This document shows positions 21,510-32,690 of a stretch of 64,000 nucleotides of DNA, piece after piece. Location: NCBI GenBank assembly GCA_037953625.1, contig CM075651.1, positions 66,636,501 through 66,700,500 on the forward strand. The letters are read 5' to 3'. Each line of letters begins with the position of its first letter. Positions within the stretch are counted from its first letter, which is position 1. Origin of the DNA: Crotalaria pallida (taxonomy: Eukaryota > Streptophyta > Magnoliopsida > Fabales > Fabaceae). A program made the translations under genes and the position numbers. The notes under the pieces were generated by a model. The model saw nothing but the letters and a program-made list of their open reading frames with translations, did no database searches and was not told the DNA's origin.

Positions 21510-22163
21510 TATTCAATCCGTCTTATTATTTTGATAAGAACAATTTAAAACTTTTTGTCCCTAATTAAAGTAAAAATAATAAAGAAATATGATATATGAT
21601 ATTTATAATTCCGTAATTAAGGAAAAAAGACTTAAATATTGTAAAGTAAATATTTGATTTATTTTTAATAAAATAAAATAGTAATGATAAAAATATGTAT
21701 AGACTTTATTTATAATTAATGCACAACATTAATTTTTATTTTTATTGATTTTTCAATTTTTTTATCGAGATAAGGAAATAATATCCTCTTCTCTCAAGCT
21801 CAAAAATAATTGGAAGATGTCATGTGGTAAATTCAATTCTTGTTTGGAACGTGCTCCATGTTTAAAGTTATAAGTAACTCTTCCATTTTAAAAGGATCGG
21901 ATAATAAAAAATTATTTGTCTCAAAATAAATTTACAATAATAAATAAAAAATATATGAAAATTTTGTACAGGTGGGTCGATTGTCCTAGACTCGTGAATT
22001 TTTGGGGTCTAAAATAAAAATTAATTTTATTTTATCATGTATATTAATTTTTTTTTAATAAATTTCTTACGATACCTTATTATAGCTCAATTGGTCATTA
22101 TTGCACCTTAATTTAATTATTGAGGTTTGAGAATCGAATCACATTGGTTGTTTTAATTTTTTA
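21510..22163. other. AT-rich interval, no gene
   Basis: Strongly AT-rich DNA with homopolymer runs. I see no coding potential. A tRNA-like pair, TAGCTCAATTGG at 22083-22094 (box A-like) and GAATCGAATCA near 22131-22141 (box B-like), may be a decayed SINE. Confidence 0.5.
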
Positions 22164-22526
22164 CTCCCTCATATTTGAAGTATAAGAAAAAAATATGAGT
22201 AACTAACCTTCTTAAATTATGTTTTGTCATTCTCAATACTACTTCTCTAAAACATAGTTATCTCATTTAATTGTTGGTCCATTCACAATACTATTTTCCT
22301 AAAATACCTTTATTTTTGATAAATTTTAGAAAATTAAATAGAATTAACTAACTTTTTTTTTTGGTAAAATAAAATATTATTAAACCACCAGCAAAGAATA
22401 ACTCATGCAAAAACCCTTTTGGTCCAATGCCACCTTCTAGGAAGGGTTCATTAAACCAAAGGGCTAAACCAAAAGAATTCAGCTAACCGACTAAACCAAA
22501 CAAAATAAAACCAAAGAAAACCAAAT

Positions 22527-24479
22527 CTAAATCTGAACCAAAATCTTGTCCACAAGATCCCTATCGTTCCAATTCCGGAACTGAGGAAAAGCACAGGCCA
22601 ATTTCAGAGCAATCTCTCTCTTCAAGCTTCTCACAACTTCTGCTACAGAATGCTCAGCTCCAGCAAAAACTCTACAATTCCGTTCACACCAGATGCCATA
22701 AATGAGAGCTGCAAAGGCGGTATATATACATTTCCTCCTTCTTCTATTCTTGAACGCAAATCTGATCCACCTAACCCAGTTCTGGAATTTGTAAGGACAG
22801 CCATTGACACCGATCCGGAAGCAAATCTCATCCAGCAAGGCTCTCGACCAAGTGAACTCAAATAGAATATGGTTCCTCGATTCGTCCTCTCTGTTGCACA
22901 GTAAACAGGTTAGCTCTTGAACATGTAAACGATCTCTAGTTTTCAATTTATTATGAACCGCAAGCCACACAATAAATGTATGTTTAGAAACTGTAGAAGA
23001 ATTCCACACGAATTTATAGAGAGGAAAAGTAGGAATATTCCCTAGCAGAAAGGAATACCCACTAGATACAGTATAAACCCCAGTAGGAGTAGAGTTCCAA
23101 ACATCTCCTGTAAATCTAGTAACCAATCTATTCTTGGCCTTCACAATTTGCTTCCAGTGCCAGCTATCCCCCTGTCTAGCTTCCACCTGCCAAAAATCAG
23201 TTTGTTTCAAGTAAATTGTGCTTATCCATTTGACCCATAAACAATCTTTTTTAGAGCCTAAGTGCCAAACTTGCTTCCCCACTGCTGCCAAATTCCACAG
23301 CACAGTATTTTTAAAACTCAATCCACCATTCCTTTTTGGCCTACACACAGTATCCCATGCCACAGAGGCATGACAATTCCCATTAGTATCCAAGCCCCAC
23401 AAAAATTCCCTACATTTCCTTTCAACACCCTTAAGCACAACCTTGGGGATGATGAAAATAGAGGCCCAATAGCCATGTAAGGACAAAAGCACATAATTGA
23501 TCAACACACATCTGGCTTGGTAGGATAAGTGCCTTGATTTCCATGTGTTAATTTTGCTACTGATTTTATCAACCAAAATAGAGCAAGTAGCATTGGACCA
23601 TTTTCTAGCTGACATAGGAATACCAAGATACTTGAAAGGAAAGCTCCCCTTTTGAAAGCCTGTTATTTGCATAATAGCTTCCTCCCTTTCTTCATTAACC
23701 CCAGCCAAATAGACCTGCGACTTTTCAACACTTGGTTGAAGGCCAGAGTTGTTACCAAACTCCCTTAAAGCAAAACAAATGATATCAACACTAGCCGGAT
23801 GCCCTTTGCAAAAGACCATTAAATCATCAGCAAAAGCCAGGTTGATTAATTTGAGTTCTTTACACAAAGGGTGATATCTAAAATTCCTGTGTTCAGCTGC
23901 TTTCTGCAAACCCCTAGTCAAAATTTCCATAGCTAAGACAAAAATAAGCGGTGACATAGGATCACCTTGTCTTAGGCCCCTTGAACCTTTAAACAATTCT
24001 GAATTCTGGCCATTAATGCAGATAGAGAAAGAAACAGAGGTGATACAACACATAATCCAGTTCCTGAATTGAGCAGGGAATTTAAAAGCTATAAGCATAT
24101 CCTCTATAAAAGACCAATCTAAAGTATCATAAGCTTTCCTAATGTCAATTTTCATTAGACATCTAGGGGAGCTATTCTTCCTTCCATACAGCCTTAGTAG
24201 TTCTTGCGTGATTAGAATATTGTGGACAATACTCCTCTCCATGATGAAAGTTGTTTGATTCTCTTGAACAATACTAGGCAGCACAATACTCATCCGAGCA
24301 CAAATCAGTTTAGTAATACACTTGTATAAAAAATTGCAACAGGCAATAGGCCTATAATCCTTAACCATCATAGGACTGTCCACTTTAGGAATCATGACTA
24401 GATTAGTAGAATTCAAGCTAGTGGGCAAGATATTGTGAGCAAAAAAATCTTTAATAGCCTTCGTACAATCATTACCCAC
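22527..24479 (-). pseudogene. LINE ORF2, reverse transcriptase and C-terminal zinc region
   Basis: The 650-codon open segment carries the L1-type RT: LVMIPKVDSPMMVKDYRPIA, QENQTTFIMERSIVHNILI, KIDIRKAYDTLDW, GSRGLRQGDPMSPLIF and the catalytic box LAFADDLMVFC. At the C-terminus lies the zf-RVT region (KFVWNSSTVSKHTFIVWLA ... CLLCNREDESRNHILFEF). It is in the same frame as 25109-24561; the two are separated by a single TAG (24563-24561), so an almost continuous ORF2 is broken by one nonsense change. The enzyme would copy LINE RNA at a nicked target. Confidence 0.85.
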
Positions 24480-24560
24480 AATATTCCAAGCAGCTTTAAA
24501 AAAACCAGCACCATAACCATCTGGGCCAGGAGATTTATCATTATGAACAGAGAAACAAAC

Positions 24561-25109
24561 CTACTTTATTTCCTCATCATTGAAGGGTTTTAAAAGCAAT
24601 ATTTGCTGTTCTGGACTCAAAGTATGCCCTCTTTCCACAATTCCCTCCCTCCAATGATAGTTCTGCCTTCTTGAATACAATTTTTTGTAATAATCAACAA
24701 ACAGCTCCATAATTCCTTCTTGACCAGAGATACTGTTGCCCTCTTCATCACTGACAGAAATAATTCTATTTCTATAAGATCTTTGTATAATAGCTTGATG
24801 GAACATAGAAGTATTTTGATCACCATCCTTCATCCAACTAATTTTTGCTTTCTGTTGGAGAAAGGATGAAGTTGTCTTACTAGCTTTCCTGTGCAAACCC
24901 ATCACCTCCTTCTCATTCTGCTGAAGAACAATATTGGTAGGATCAGTGCTTAACATAGATTGGATAGAATCCAACTTCTCCCTCAGCTCGATCTCTTGAG
25001 ACACAATTCCTGCATAACTTCTCCTATTCAGCTTATTAAACTCCTTTTTCAGGGCATGCAACTTTTTAATTATTTGAACCATTGGGCCTCCATAGAATGC
25101 CTTGACCAA
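24561..25109 (-). pseudogene. LINE ORF2, segment between endonuclease and RT
   Basis: 182 codons of the linker between endonuclease and RT, with the family motif KISWMKDGDQNTSMFH and, beyond the TAG, DKSPGPDGYGAGFFK. The frame differs from the endonuclease segment that ends at 25070; the two overlap by about 40 bp, so a single frameshift lies near 25075-25110. Confidence 0.8.
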
Positions 25110-26011
25110 ACATTGTCCACAATAGATTGAAAACTATCATCCTCTGTCCACATATTAAAGAATTTGAAGCTAGGTTTCCTCTGGTCATTATTCTGATTCC
25201 ATTCCACCAAAATGGGAGAATGATCAGACAATCCAGGCAGCAAAAAGTTAGCCTCAGCATTTGGCCAGGCCGAAATCCAAGCCTGATTCACAACAGCTCT
25301 ATCTAGCTTACAGTAAATCCTTCTGTCTCCCTCTTGCTTATTACACCAAGTATGAAATTGCCCTTTAGATTTTAGGTCTAATAAGTGACAGGCACAGAGG
25401 CAATCTCTCAAATCCTCATACTGCCCTACATCAATTGGCAAACCACCAAGTTTCTCAGTAGGGCTAAGCACAGTATTGAAATCACCTAAAATAATCCAAG
25501 GCAACCTTACAAACTTTTCCACCCCTTTCAAGACCTCCCAAACCTCCTTTCTCTCCATATGATCATTAGCAGCATAAATGAACGTAACAAAGAAAGAGTT
25601 ATTTGAAATTTTCTCTGTCACCAAGCAATGAGTATATTGGCCAGACCTAGCCATAATAAGGACATTAAACATATCCTTCCTCCATAAAACCAATATTCTT
25701 CCTATAGGGCAGATATCAGTATCAGAGAAGTAACTCCACCCTGGTGCTATTTTTTGCATAACAGCCTCAATAGCATTAGTCCTCAATTTATTTTCCAACA
25801 CACCCAGTAATCCAACCTTATACCTTTTATGGAAGTTTAAAACTTCCTTTTGTTTAGAGGGACTATTAAGCCCTCTAATGTTCCAACAAGCTATATTATC
25901 CATGATGCCTAAGGTGAGTACCCTCACCTTTAAGCTGAGTCTTACTTCTGGTTTTGACTGAGGTCCACAGTCCACCACGATCACCTTCTTCATTCTCACT
26001 AGAGATTGCAA
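25070..26011 (-). pseudogene. LINE ORF2, APE-like endonuclease
   Basis: Contains IACWNIRGLNSPSKQ (first Asn motif), LLGVLENKL (the Glu position), LGDFNTVLSPTEKLGG (Asp/Asn) and LPGLSDHSPILVEW (the SDH end), the four signature blocks of L1 apurinic-type endonucleases that nick the target. The natural start is probably MDNIACW, about 35 codons inside. The frame runs out at 25070 owing to a frameshift. It lies in the same frame as ORF1, 57 bp downstream of its stop. Confidence 0.85.
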
Positions 26012-26068
26012 TGCTCACATCAGAGGCAGTATCTTTTTTTTGAAATCATTATTAATCGTTCCAGAACC

Positions 26069-27307
26069 CTACACCATTATAGCACCAATAGTACCTGAAA
26101 CAGTACCCTTCCCTCCTGAGTCCTCATTAGGACTTGTATGACCTGGCTTTGAGGATGTACCCTCAGATGGGCCATGCTCTAACATCTTACAATTTTCCAA
26201 AGCCCTTTCCCTATTCTCCTCAGGAATTAGATCCTTCTCCAGAGCTTCCTTAAGTTTTAAACTTTCATCAATGACCTCAATTTCCTCCTTTGTTGGCTTT
26301 TTCTTCTCAACCCACTGTTTCTTTACATTCCTCCTACACATCTTAGCATCATGACCATACATCGAGCAATTTGCACAGAGGACCGGCTTCCATTCATAAT
26401 TAACCCGTTGAGTAATAACATTACCAAAATCATGTTCAAAGAACACCTCATCAGGTAACACTGCAGGGTCCACCTCCATAAGGATTCTCGCAAAATTAAT
26501 TCGATTCCTCTCTTGAGTAACCTTATCTACCATAATAGGATTACCCACAAGACTTGCTATTTTACTGAGCGCTCCAACACCCCAGAATTTTGGACTCAGA
26601 TTAGGCAATTGAATCCAAATAGGCACTCTGTCAATAAAACTCTTAGACATAGACCTTCCAGTCCATGGTGCAAGAATCATGGGTTTTTTATCAAAGTGAA
26701 ACACCCCTATCTTGAGCACTGTGTTTCTTGCCTCCTTTGTGTTGAATCGCACCACTATAGTCCCATCACCATTCATAAGGATTTTGTCTATACCATATTG
26801 CCCCCATGCTTTTTTTAGAAAACCACTAATGACTGGATATGGGGGTTTTTCCCCTAACACATAACAAGTTAGATCATTCTCCCAGTACTTTAACTCTTGT
26901 TCTACATCTTCTGAAACAATCTTCCCAACTGAGACACCCTCCTTTAGTTCAGGTTGAACGAAGGACAGTTTCTCACCCGCATTCCTCAATTTTGAAATAT
27001 CAAATGAATCCCATACTGATTGTCTTTTCTCCACAGTAGAAAGCAATACAGGGTTAGGAGATACCTCTTCTTGTTGTTTCTCTTTTTCGTTACAACATTG
27101 CACCATTGACGCTTTTCCTTTAATTTTTGATCTAATCAAATCCAAATTCCTCAACAGGTCCTCTGATTGTTTGGCATTCAGCTTTTCCAATTTAGCCAGA
27201 TCATCCTCATCAATACTCGTAAAGTCCAACAGGTCCACATCATCAGGTTTGCTCTGACCAGTGTGAGAAGAAGGCGAAGAAGGAGGCCTCCCTTTTTTCT
27301 TGGCCAT
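26069..27307 (-). CDS. LINE ORF1 (DUF4283 plus zinc knuckle)
   Basis: An open frame of 412 codons with an ATG start close to the element 5' end. The middle (residues ~130-290) matches the DUF4283 region of plant LINE ORF1 proteins (VRFNTKEARNTVLKIGVFHF, PMILAPWTGRSM, RVPIWIQLPNLSPKFW, LVGNPIMVDKVT). A CCHC knuckle CANCSMYGHDAKMC (CX2CX4HX4C) follows near residue 318. The N-terminus is basic with low-complexity serine/proline; the C-terminus is charged. ORF1 proteins bind the LINE RNA. No break was seen. Confidence 0.8.
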   Translation of the reverse strand: MAKKKGRPPSSPSSHTGQSKPDDVDLLDFTSIDEDDLAKLEKLNAKQSEDLLRNLDLIRSKIKGKASMVQCCNEKEKQQEEVSPNPVLLSTVEKRQSVWDSFDISKLRNAGEKLSFVQPELKEGVSVGKIVSEDVEQELKYWENDLTCYVLGEKPPYPVISGFLKKAWGQYGIDKILMNGDGTIVVRFNTKEARNTVLKIGVFHFDKKPMILAPWTGRSMSKSFIDRVPIWIQLPNLSPKFWGVGALSKIASLVGNPIMVDKVTQERNRINFARILMEVDPAVLPDEVFFEHDFGNVITQRVNYEWKPVLCANCSMYGHDAKMCRRNVKKQWVEKKKPTKEEIEVIDESLKLKEALEKDLIPEENRERALENCKMLEHGPSEGTSSKPGHTSPNEDSGGKGTVSGTIGAIMV

Positions 27308-27490
27308 TACGGCACCAGCGATTAAGGAGTCACCGCGAGAAGAAAGAGGGGAGGTCTGCTAGGGTTTTTTTAGTAAACAAGTGTTACTTTAATGGAAAAA
27401 AAACACATTAAATATATTTTTCGAATTAACTAACTTCCTTAATAAACGTAATTTTAGTTTTTTTTCTTATATTCTAAATCGAGGGGAGTA

Positions 27491-29290
27491 GGCAATAAAA
27501 CTGAGTTTATTATTGTCATATTCTCTACTGATCAAATAAAATAAATGCTCACTTTTATTTATTTATTTTTTAAATAAACTCATTTTAACATTAAGTAATA
27601 GTGTTTTTAAAGGAAGTATTTTTATACTAAAGAGAGAAATTTTGATAAGAGTGCTGGGTAGAGTAGTAGAGAAATTAAGGGAGAAAGAAAAAGAATTTTT
27701 AGATAGATTGGAAATGTAATTGCTTGATTTGATTGAGTTAGAATGTTTATGAGGTAGGTTTGGATCTTGTTTAAGTATGAACCCAACTTAGTTGGTGGTA
27801 TGCCTTTTTTTTTATTTTTCCTATGCTCTTGGTTGTAAATTTCATGTTGGGTAATAAGATTTTTATTTACCTAAAAAATACTGATTTTAAAATATATACT
27901 TCCTTCCTTTCATTTTAAGTGTCTTTTTAGCATAAAAATTGTGTTTCTATATAAGTATCTTTTTAGAAAAGCCAATACAACATTAATTACTCTTTTTACA
28001 ATTTTATCCTCATCTAATTAAGAAGAGAGATAATAAGTAAGAAATAAAGTAAATATAATTATAAGAGGGATAAAGAACAAATTAGGTAAACACCACATTA
28101 ATTTATTTCAAAAAAACGTATTTACTACATTTCTTAATCCGAGCGTTATATTCTAAAAAAAAAACACTTAGATGGAACTGACAGAATAGTTATAGTTGTG
28201 TCCTTCTCACATTGTACCAAGTACATAAAATAAACAAACAATAATAATAATCATGTGTTGGAAATTTAAACAATAATTTTTTATTCATCAAACATATAAT
28301 TGTCTCGTGAATATTCACTTTTTTAACATTTATTTATCCTATAAACCTTGTGCATATGTTAGAAAAACTTATTATAATTATATATAGTACTTATATCATT
28401 ATATTATTATGTAATAATATTTTTATTTTTATTTCAATTCTTTTCTAGCATTTTGTTCAGATTCCACTTCAAAAAATACTTTATTTTTAAACTTATGTAA
28501 TATGAAATTAATTACTGTTGTAACTCGTAAGTCGTAACAGTATTTTGAGAAAGTTCCTATTTTAGAAGAAACATTATTCAAATTTTGTTGTTAAAATATT
28601 TTGGTGGTTACAAGCTTTTTAAATATTGCTAGTAAATGTCTTAAATTAAAGGATCACAATTTTTTTAAATGCTTCGAGCCTATAAAATATCAGGATAAGG
28701 CTTGATAGTTGATTGTGTATAGTAATAATAATATGTGATTGTATATCACTGAAAAAAATATTAAATGACTTGGTGAATAATTAATTGATTTGTTGAATAA
28801 AATATTGAAAATATATTTTTTATTTTTCAAAAATATTATATATATATATATATTACATAAAGATTTCATTAAAATAAATTATGGTATTTATGCTACTCCA
28901 CACTCTCCATTTATTAAGTGAAATTGATAGTGTTGGTGTAGGGTTATGTTGATTAAGCAACCAATTGATAATTCAATTTCATTTTTTATAAATATAAAAA
29001 AATTTAGCTTGAAGGATCACTTATAAAGAGTTAAATTCGGTTACTGGATAGATACCATGAACTTTGGAAGGCAAATAAAAATACCCTCCATTTATTTATT
29101 TTTAGTTAAAAGGTTGTTGAGACCCAAATCGATTGTTATAGTGAAAATTGGCTGGGTGTTTAAGGATTTTAGGGTCAAAGATTCGATTTTCAGTGAGACA
29201 ATAATTCTTGGGAAGAATCCATATTATTGAGTCAAAGACTTGCACAGTTCTCGAATTCGAGGTAAATTAGTTGGATCACAAAAAAGTGAA
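27491..29290. other. AT-rich intergenic interval, possible old MITE
   Basis: Very AT-rich, no convincing gene. At about 27898-28185 a segment begins ACTTCCTTCCTTTCATTTTA and ends near 'aacacttagatggaactgacag', which may be a decayed Stowaway-like MITE. A (TA)n run lies at 28840-28855. Confidence 0.45.
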
Positions 29291-29600
29291 ACCCAAACAT
29301 CACAAAAAACGTGGCAGAGTATTGGAGGGGTAGGCACGTGACCAGCGGCTGTGGGCACGTGGGTCCCATTTGCATTCTTTTTCATTGGTGAAAGGATTGG
29401 ATGGGTCCCAATTGTTGCATTAAAAGAAGTGCACCGTTGATAATGAGATTATGGTCTCCACACTTTAGTAACACAGTTTCTCCTCGCCCTGCTCTCCGTG
29501 TGTGTTGCGGTGTTTAGGTGTACTTGTATAGTAGTTATAGAAAATGTCGCTCCATTCAATTTGTGCGGCGCTTCTTTGAATATTGGATAGTGGATACCGA
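29291..29600 (+). promoter_or_regulatory. G-box-rich stretch, possible host promoter relic
   Basis: Base composition rises sharply above its surroundings. Three ACGTG cores occur in 50 bp: AACGTGGCAG (about 29310), GGCACGTGACC (about 29333) and GGGCACGTGGGTCCCA (about 29351), followed by a CT-rich leader (29470-29500) and ATG at 29544 (ATGTCGCTCC...), whose frame stops after 11 codons. ACGTG boxes are classic plant bZIP/bHLH sites. A MITE begins at 29644, so a gene, if any, is cut off. No homologue recognised. Confidence 0.35.
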
Positions 29601-29643
29601 TTACTCCGCTGTCGCAACTTGCAAGTGAAAAAAAAAATTAATA

Positions 29644-29936
29644 CTCCCTCCGGTCTTATATATAGGACATATTTAACCGTATTTCCCGGACCAAGGAAAG
29701 TGGTTAGTTTTGTGAATTTTATGAGAATATATTATAACATTACAATTTTACCCCTCCACTTTACTTGGAAAGTTCACATTCATTAATGAATAACAAAAAA
29801 ACATAGTTAGTCAAAGCATTTAATAAGGGCAAAAAAGAGAAAAAACAATTAATGATGCATAGGAAATATAAAGTGCCCTATATATAGAACCAAAGATTTC
29901 TTCTAGAAGGTGTCCTATATATAGGACCAGAGGGAG
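29644..29936. mobile_element. Stowaway-like MITE (293 bp)
   Basis: Terminal inverted repeats: left CTCCCTCCGGTCTTATATATAGGACA, written as CTCCCTCCGGTC and TTATATATAGGACA; right, on the minus strand, CTCCCTCTGGTCC and TATATATAGGACA. TA flanks both sides (29642-29643, 29937-29938). Confidence 0.85.
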
Positions 29937-30066
29937 TACTCCCTTTCCGTCCATAAGACTCTATTGATAGATTACATATTTATTAAAATTTATTAAAAAC
30001 TGGTTAATTTAGTTAAGAGTGAAGGTCCAATTTGATTTCTCAAATTTTTCCACTTAATTCACTTTT

Positions 30067-31317
30067 TTTTTTTAACAAAAGGGGCAAAAGCCCAGAAAAA
30101 CAAAAGAGAAACTTAAACCATAATTATATCTATGGGGAAAGCTGTCCCACAGTAATCAAGATAAAGTAATCTATTGAGAGCAGAAATAGGTTCTTCAAGG
30201 AGATGAAGTCCGAACTACTTATCCAAGCTAAAGTTAGCTAAATAGTCTGCTACAACATTTCGTTCACGCATAGTGTGTTTGAATTGAATTCTCCACTCTT
30301 TTCGACATAAAGAGAATATACATCTTATCAAAAGGTGATAGGCAGCATCCTTACTCCAGATTTCTTCTTTCTTGATAAAATCGATAATTGAAAGAGAGTC
30401 ACATTCTAGGATGATGTTTTTAAATCCCCTCTGTCAAGCAATATTTAGGCCCAACCAAATTCCCCATAATTCGGCTGAATAAGCTGTAGTGGTTCCAACC
30501 TTGCTATGAAATCCCAGCATCCATTTGCCTCTACTATTTCTAAAAACTCCTCCACATCCAGCTAATCCTGGGTTTCCTTTTGAGGCTCCATCAGTGTTTA
30601 ACTTTATCCAACCTTCCGGAGGACCTTTTCCATTGAATGAATGTAGTCTCCACTCTTTTCATGAAATTCCCTTCTCTTCTCCTGTCCAAATTTTGAACCT
30701 GCATAACAATAAAGAGTTTTAAATTAGAAGGGTAATCAAAGTTTGAATCAGCATTGGCTTTATTTCTCCATTGTCATATGAAGTATAAAGCACACATATA
30801 AATGATTTTCCACTCCGCTCTTTGCATAACATCTATTCTTGTATTCATATTTAAACAAATCCAAGAATAAAGATCGGAACTGAAAAACTCAACACGGTCT
30901 CCCAGATTAATCAAAGAATTTCACAGAAGTTTAGCTTTTGAACAATCCCTTAGGGCGTGAAGGGTAGACTCCTCCACTCCGTTACACCAATTACAATCAC
31001 TACACCTCAATCCCCATTTGGCTTTCATGCTGTTAGTTAATAAACAGTTATGACCAGCTTGCCAAAGGAGAAACTTCCATCTTTCAGGGCATTTTGTTTT
31101 CCAAACATCCCCCCACGGAATGGCTTCCACTGTAGGAGATTCGGAATTAAGAAGAGAATAAGCATGATTAACTGAAAAAATCCCATTTTTTGTCCCTCCC
31201 CAAATTAATTTATCGCTGCCCATCTCATCATTAGGCGACGAGATGCACCTAATTTTGTCAATGGCGTACTGGTTTATGATATTTTGCAAAAGAGAAAAGT
31301 TCCAGTTGCCATCTCAT
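30067..31317 (-). mobile_element. 5'-truncated LINE
   Basis: Minus-strand LINE 3' end with an A-tract (T run at 30063-30073) and a 16 bp target duplication CACTTAATTCACTTTT (30051-30066, 31318-31333). It retains only the zf-RVT and RNase H regions of ORF2. It is a different family from the LINE at 22355-27422, because it has an RNase H domain. Confidence 0.85.
30180..31289 (-). pseudogene. LINE ORF2 C-terminus: zf-RVT and RNase H
   Basis: 31289-30921 is open and encodes the zf-RVT region (GIFSVNHAYSLLNS, WKTKCPERWKFLLWQAGHNC, CSDCNWCNGVEESTLHALRDC). Further down on the minus strand, about 30640-30200, an RNase H domain is readable with KLNTDGASKGNPGLAGCGG (first Asp), AYSAELWGIW (Glu), ILECDSLSIIDFI (Asp) and RERNVVADYLAN (last Asp), interrupted by stops near 30435 and elsewhere. 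Nothing upstream of zf-RVT remains, consistent with 5' truncation on insertion. Confidence 0.75.
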
Positions 31318-31788
31318 CACTTAATTCACTTTTAGTCCCTAAGGAATTAAAAAAAACCACTTTAGCCCCTATTTTCATTCCGTTAACTACTGTCACTGTT
31401 TCCAGAAGCACTAGAGACATTTACTGGGAGGCCATTAGCACTTGGGAATGAAATGTTACAGTTTATGTCAACAGTGACAGTAGTTAACGGAATGAAAACA
31501 TGGACTAAAGTGATACTTTTTAAATTATTTAGGGACTAAAAGTGAATTATAATTATTTAGGGACTAAATTGGGTCTTCACTCTTTAGTTAATTATATTGA
31601 AAACGTGTATATTTAATATATATTTTCAAAACTACCTTTACTCTAGTATTGAAAATTTAAAAAGTGTTAAGAAAATAAGGATATTGTGGAAAGAAGTAAT
31701 TAATTCTCATTAGAAATTATATGATCTTATAAATAAGAACAAAATAAAAATTCAAAAAAAAATCTTATATTACATAGAGATGGAGGTA

Positions 31789-32690
31789 ATATTAAGGAAT
31801 TAATATTTTTCTCTCCAAAAAGTGCATCAATTTATAATTACAGCAAATAACACATCAAGTGAATAATTGAAATTAATTAATTTTTGGATTAAAAAAAATC
31901 TATGACTTAACATCACTTTTTTTTACCAAACTTTATCAAGACTCTGCTAATCTTCAAAATATGTTAGAGTCTTAAGTTGAATTTGTAAAATAAAAGACTC
32001 AACTTAAAACTCTGTGGGACCTAAATTTTTTGTTTTTTCTCTTTTTTTTACTTTATAATGCCCTAATAAATAATTAAATAATAATTACAAATAAAAATGA
32101 TATTCTTTTTTAAAGAATAAAAATAATATTCTTAAATATATGTTTTTCTCTTTTATTCTTAAATATATTCTCATGTTATGAAAAAATAGATAAATAAATA
32201 ATTTCAAATAAAGAGCCATTATGAAAAAATAAATAAATAAAAATACATATTTTTGTATTCAAATAAATAAATAAATAAATAAATTCAAATAAAGAGCCAT
32301 TGAATAGGAAGCGTTAATTAAATTATAAGAATTTAAATTATGTTGTTTTTTTTTTCATACACTTTATAATTTCTAGTAGGTACCAATAACTTCAATTATC
32401 ATAATTTTAAATTTTATTATTTAAATATTATTTGAAATTATTTTTATAAAGTGTAGGTAATTAATATCTTTGAAATTATATTACAAAAACATTATTAAAA
32501 TGAAATTGTGTCTAAAAGTACATTAGGATGTAATGCTGATACATGAGTTTGGTGAGTCTGTTGTTAAGACTCTACTGCGGTGGAAGATATGAAAAGTCTG
32601 AAGTTGAGTCTTATAGCAAAATGATGATGTAATGCTGATGTGTCAGAGTTTGATGAGTCTGATGTTAAGACACTGCTGTGAATACCCTAA
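31789..32690. other. AT-rich interval with possible MITE
   Basis: AT-rich. TGACTTAACATCA (about 31910) and TGATGTTAAGACA (about 32660, its near inverse) may bound a decayed foldback element of ~760 bp; internal 'agactcaactt' and 'aagttgagtctt' words also pair. Tandem ATAA runs lie near 32225-32285. No gene. Confidence 0.35.

Larger units (their letters stand above)
22355..27422 (-). mobile_element. L1-like LINE, near full length
   Basis: Minus-strand non-LTR retrotransposon with ORF1 (27307-26069), endonuclease (26011-25070), reverse transcriptase (25109-22527) and a 3' A-tract (T run on the plus strand at 22353-22362). A 14 bp target duplication GAATTAACTAACTT flanks it (22341-22354 and 27423-27436). 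The 5' untranslated part is about 115 bp. Only one frameshift and one in-frame stop in ORF2 were seen, so it is a relatively recent insertion. Confidence 0.9.
22164..27488. mobile_element. Stowaway-like MITE split by a LINE
   Basis: The left end CTCCCTCATATTTGAAGTATAAG (two pieces: CTCCCTCATATTTGAAG, TATAAGAAAAAAA) pairs with the right end TTTTTTTTCTTATATTCTAAATCGAGGGGAG (minus strand CTCCCCTCGATTTAGAATATAAG). TA dinucleotides flank both ends (22162-22163, 27489-27490), as for Tc1/mariner-type MITEs. Without the LINE the MITE is about 243 bp. Confidence 0.75.
30017..31582. mobile_element. Mutator-type foldback MITE, interrupted by a LINE
   Basis: Terminal inverted repeats GAGTGAAGGTCCAATTT (left) and, on the minus strand, GAGTGAAGACCCAATTT (right) are flanked by a perfect 9 bp duplication TTTAGTTAA (30008-30016, 31583-31591), the length expected for Mutator-like elements. 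The arms continue inward: CATTCCGTTAACTACTGTCA (31376-) pairs with TGACAGTAGTTAACGGAATG (31474-), so the whole ~300 bp MITE can fold on itself. Confidence 0.85.
29939..31786. mobile_element. Second Stowaway-like MITE, interrupted
   Basis: Starts CTCCCTTTCCGTCCATAAGA directly after the TA shared with the previous MITE, and resumes after the nested insertion to end near 'atagagatggagg' followed by TA (31787-31788). The ends pair imperfectly. Without the nested 1.57 kb it is about 270 bp. Confidence 0.55.
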
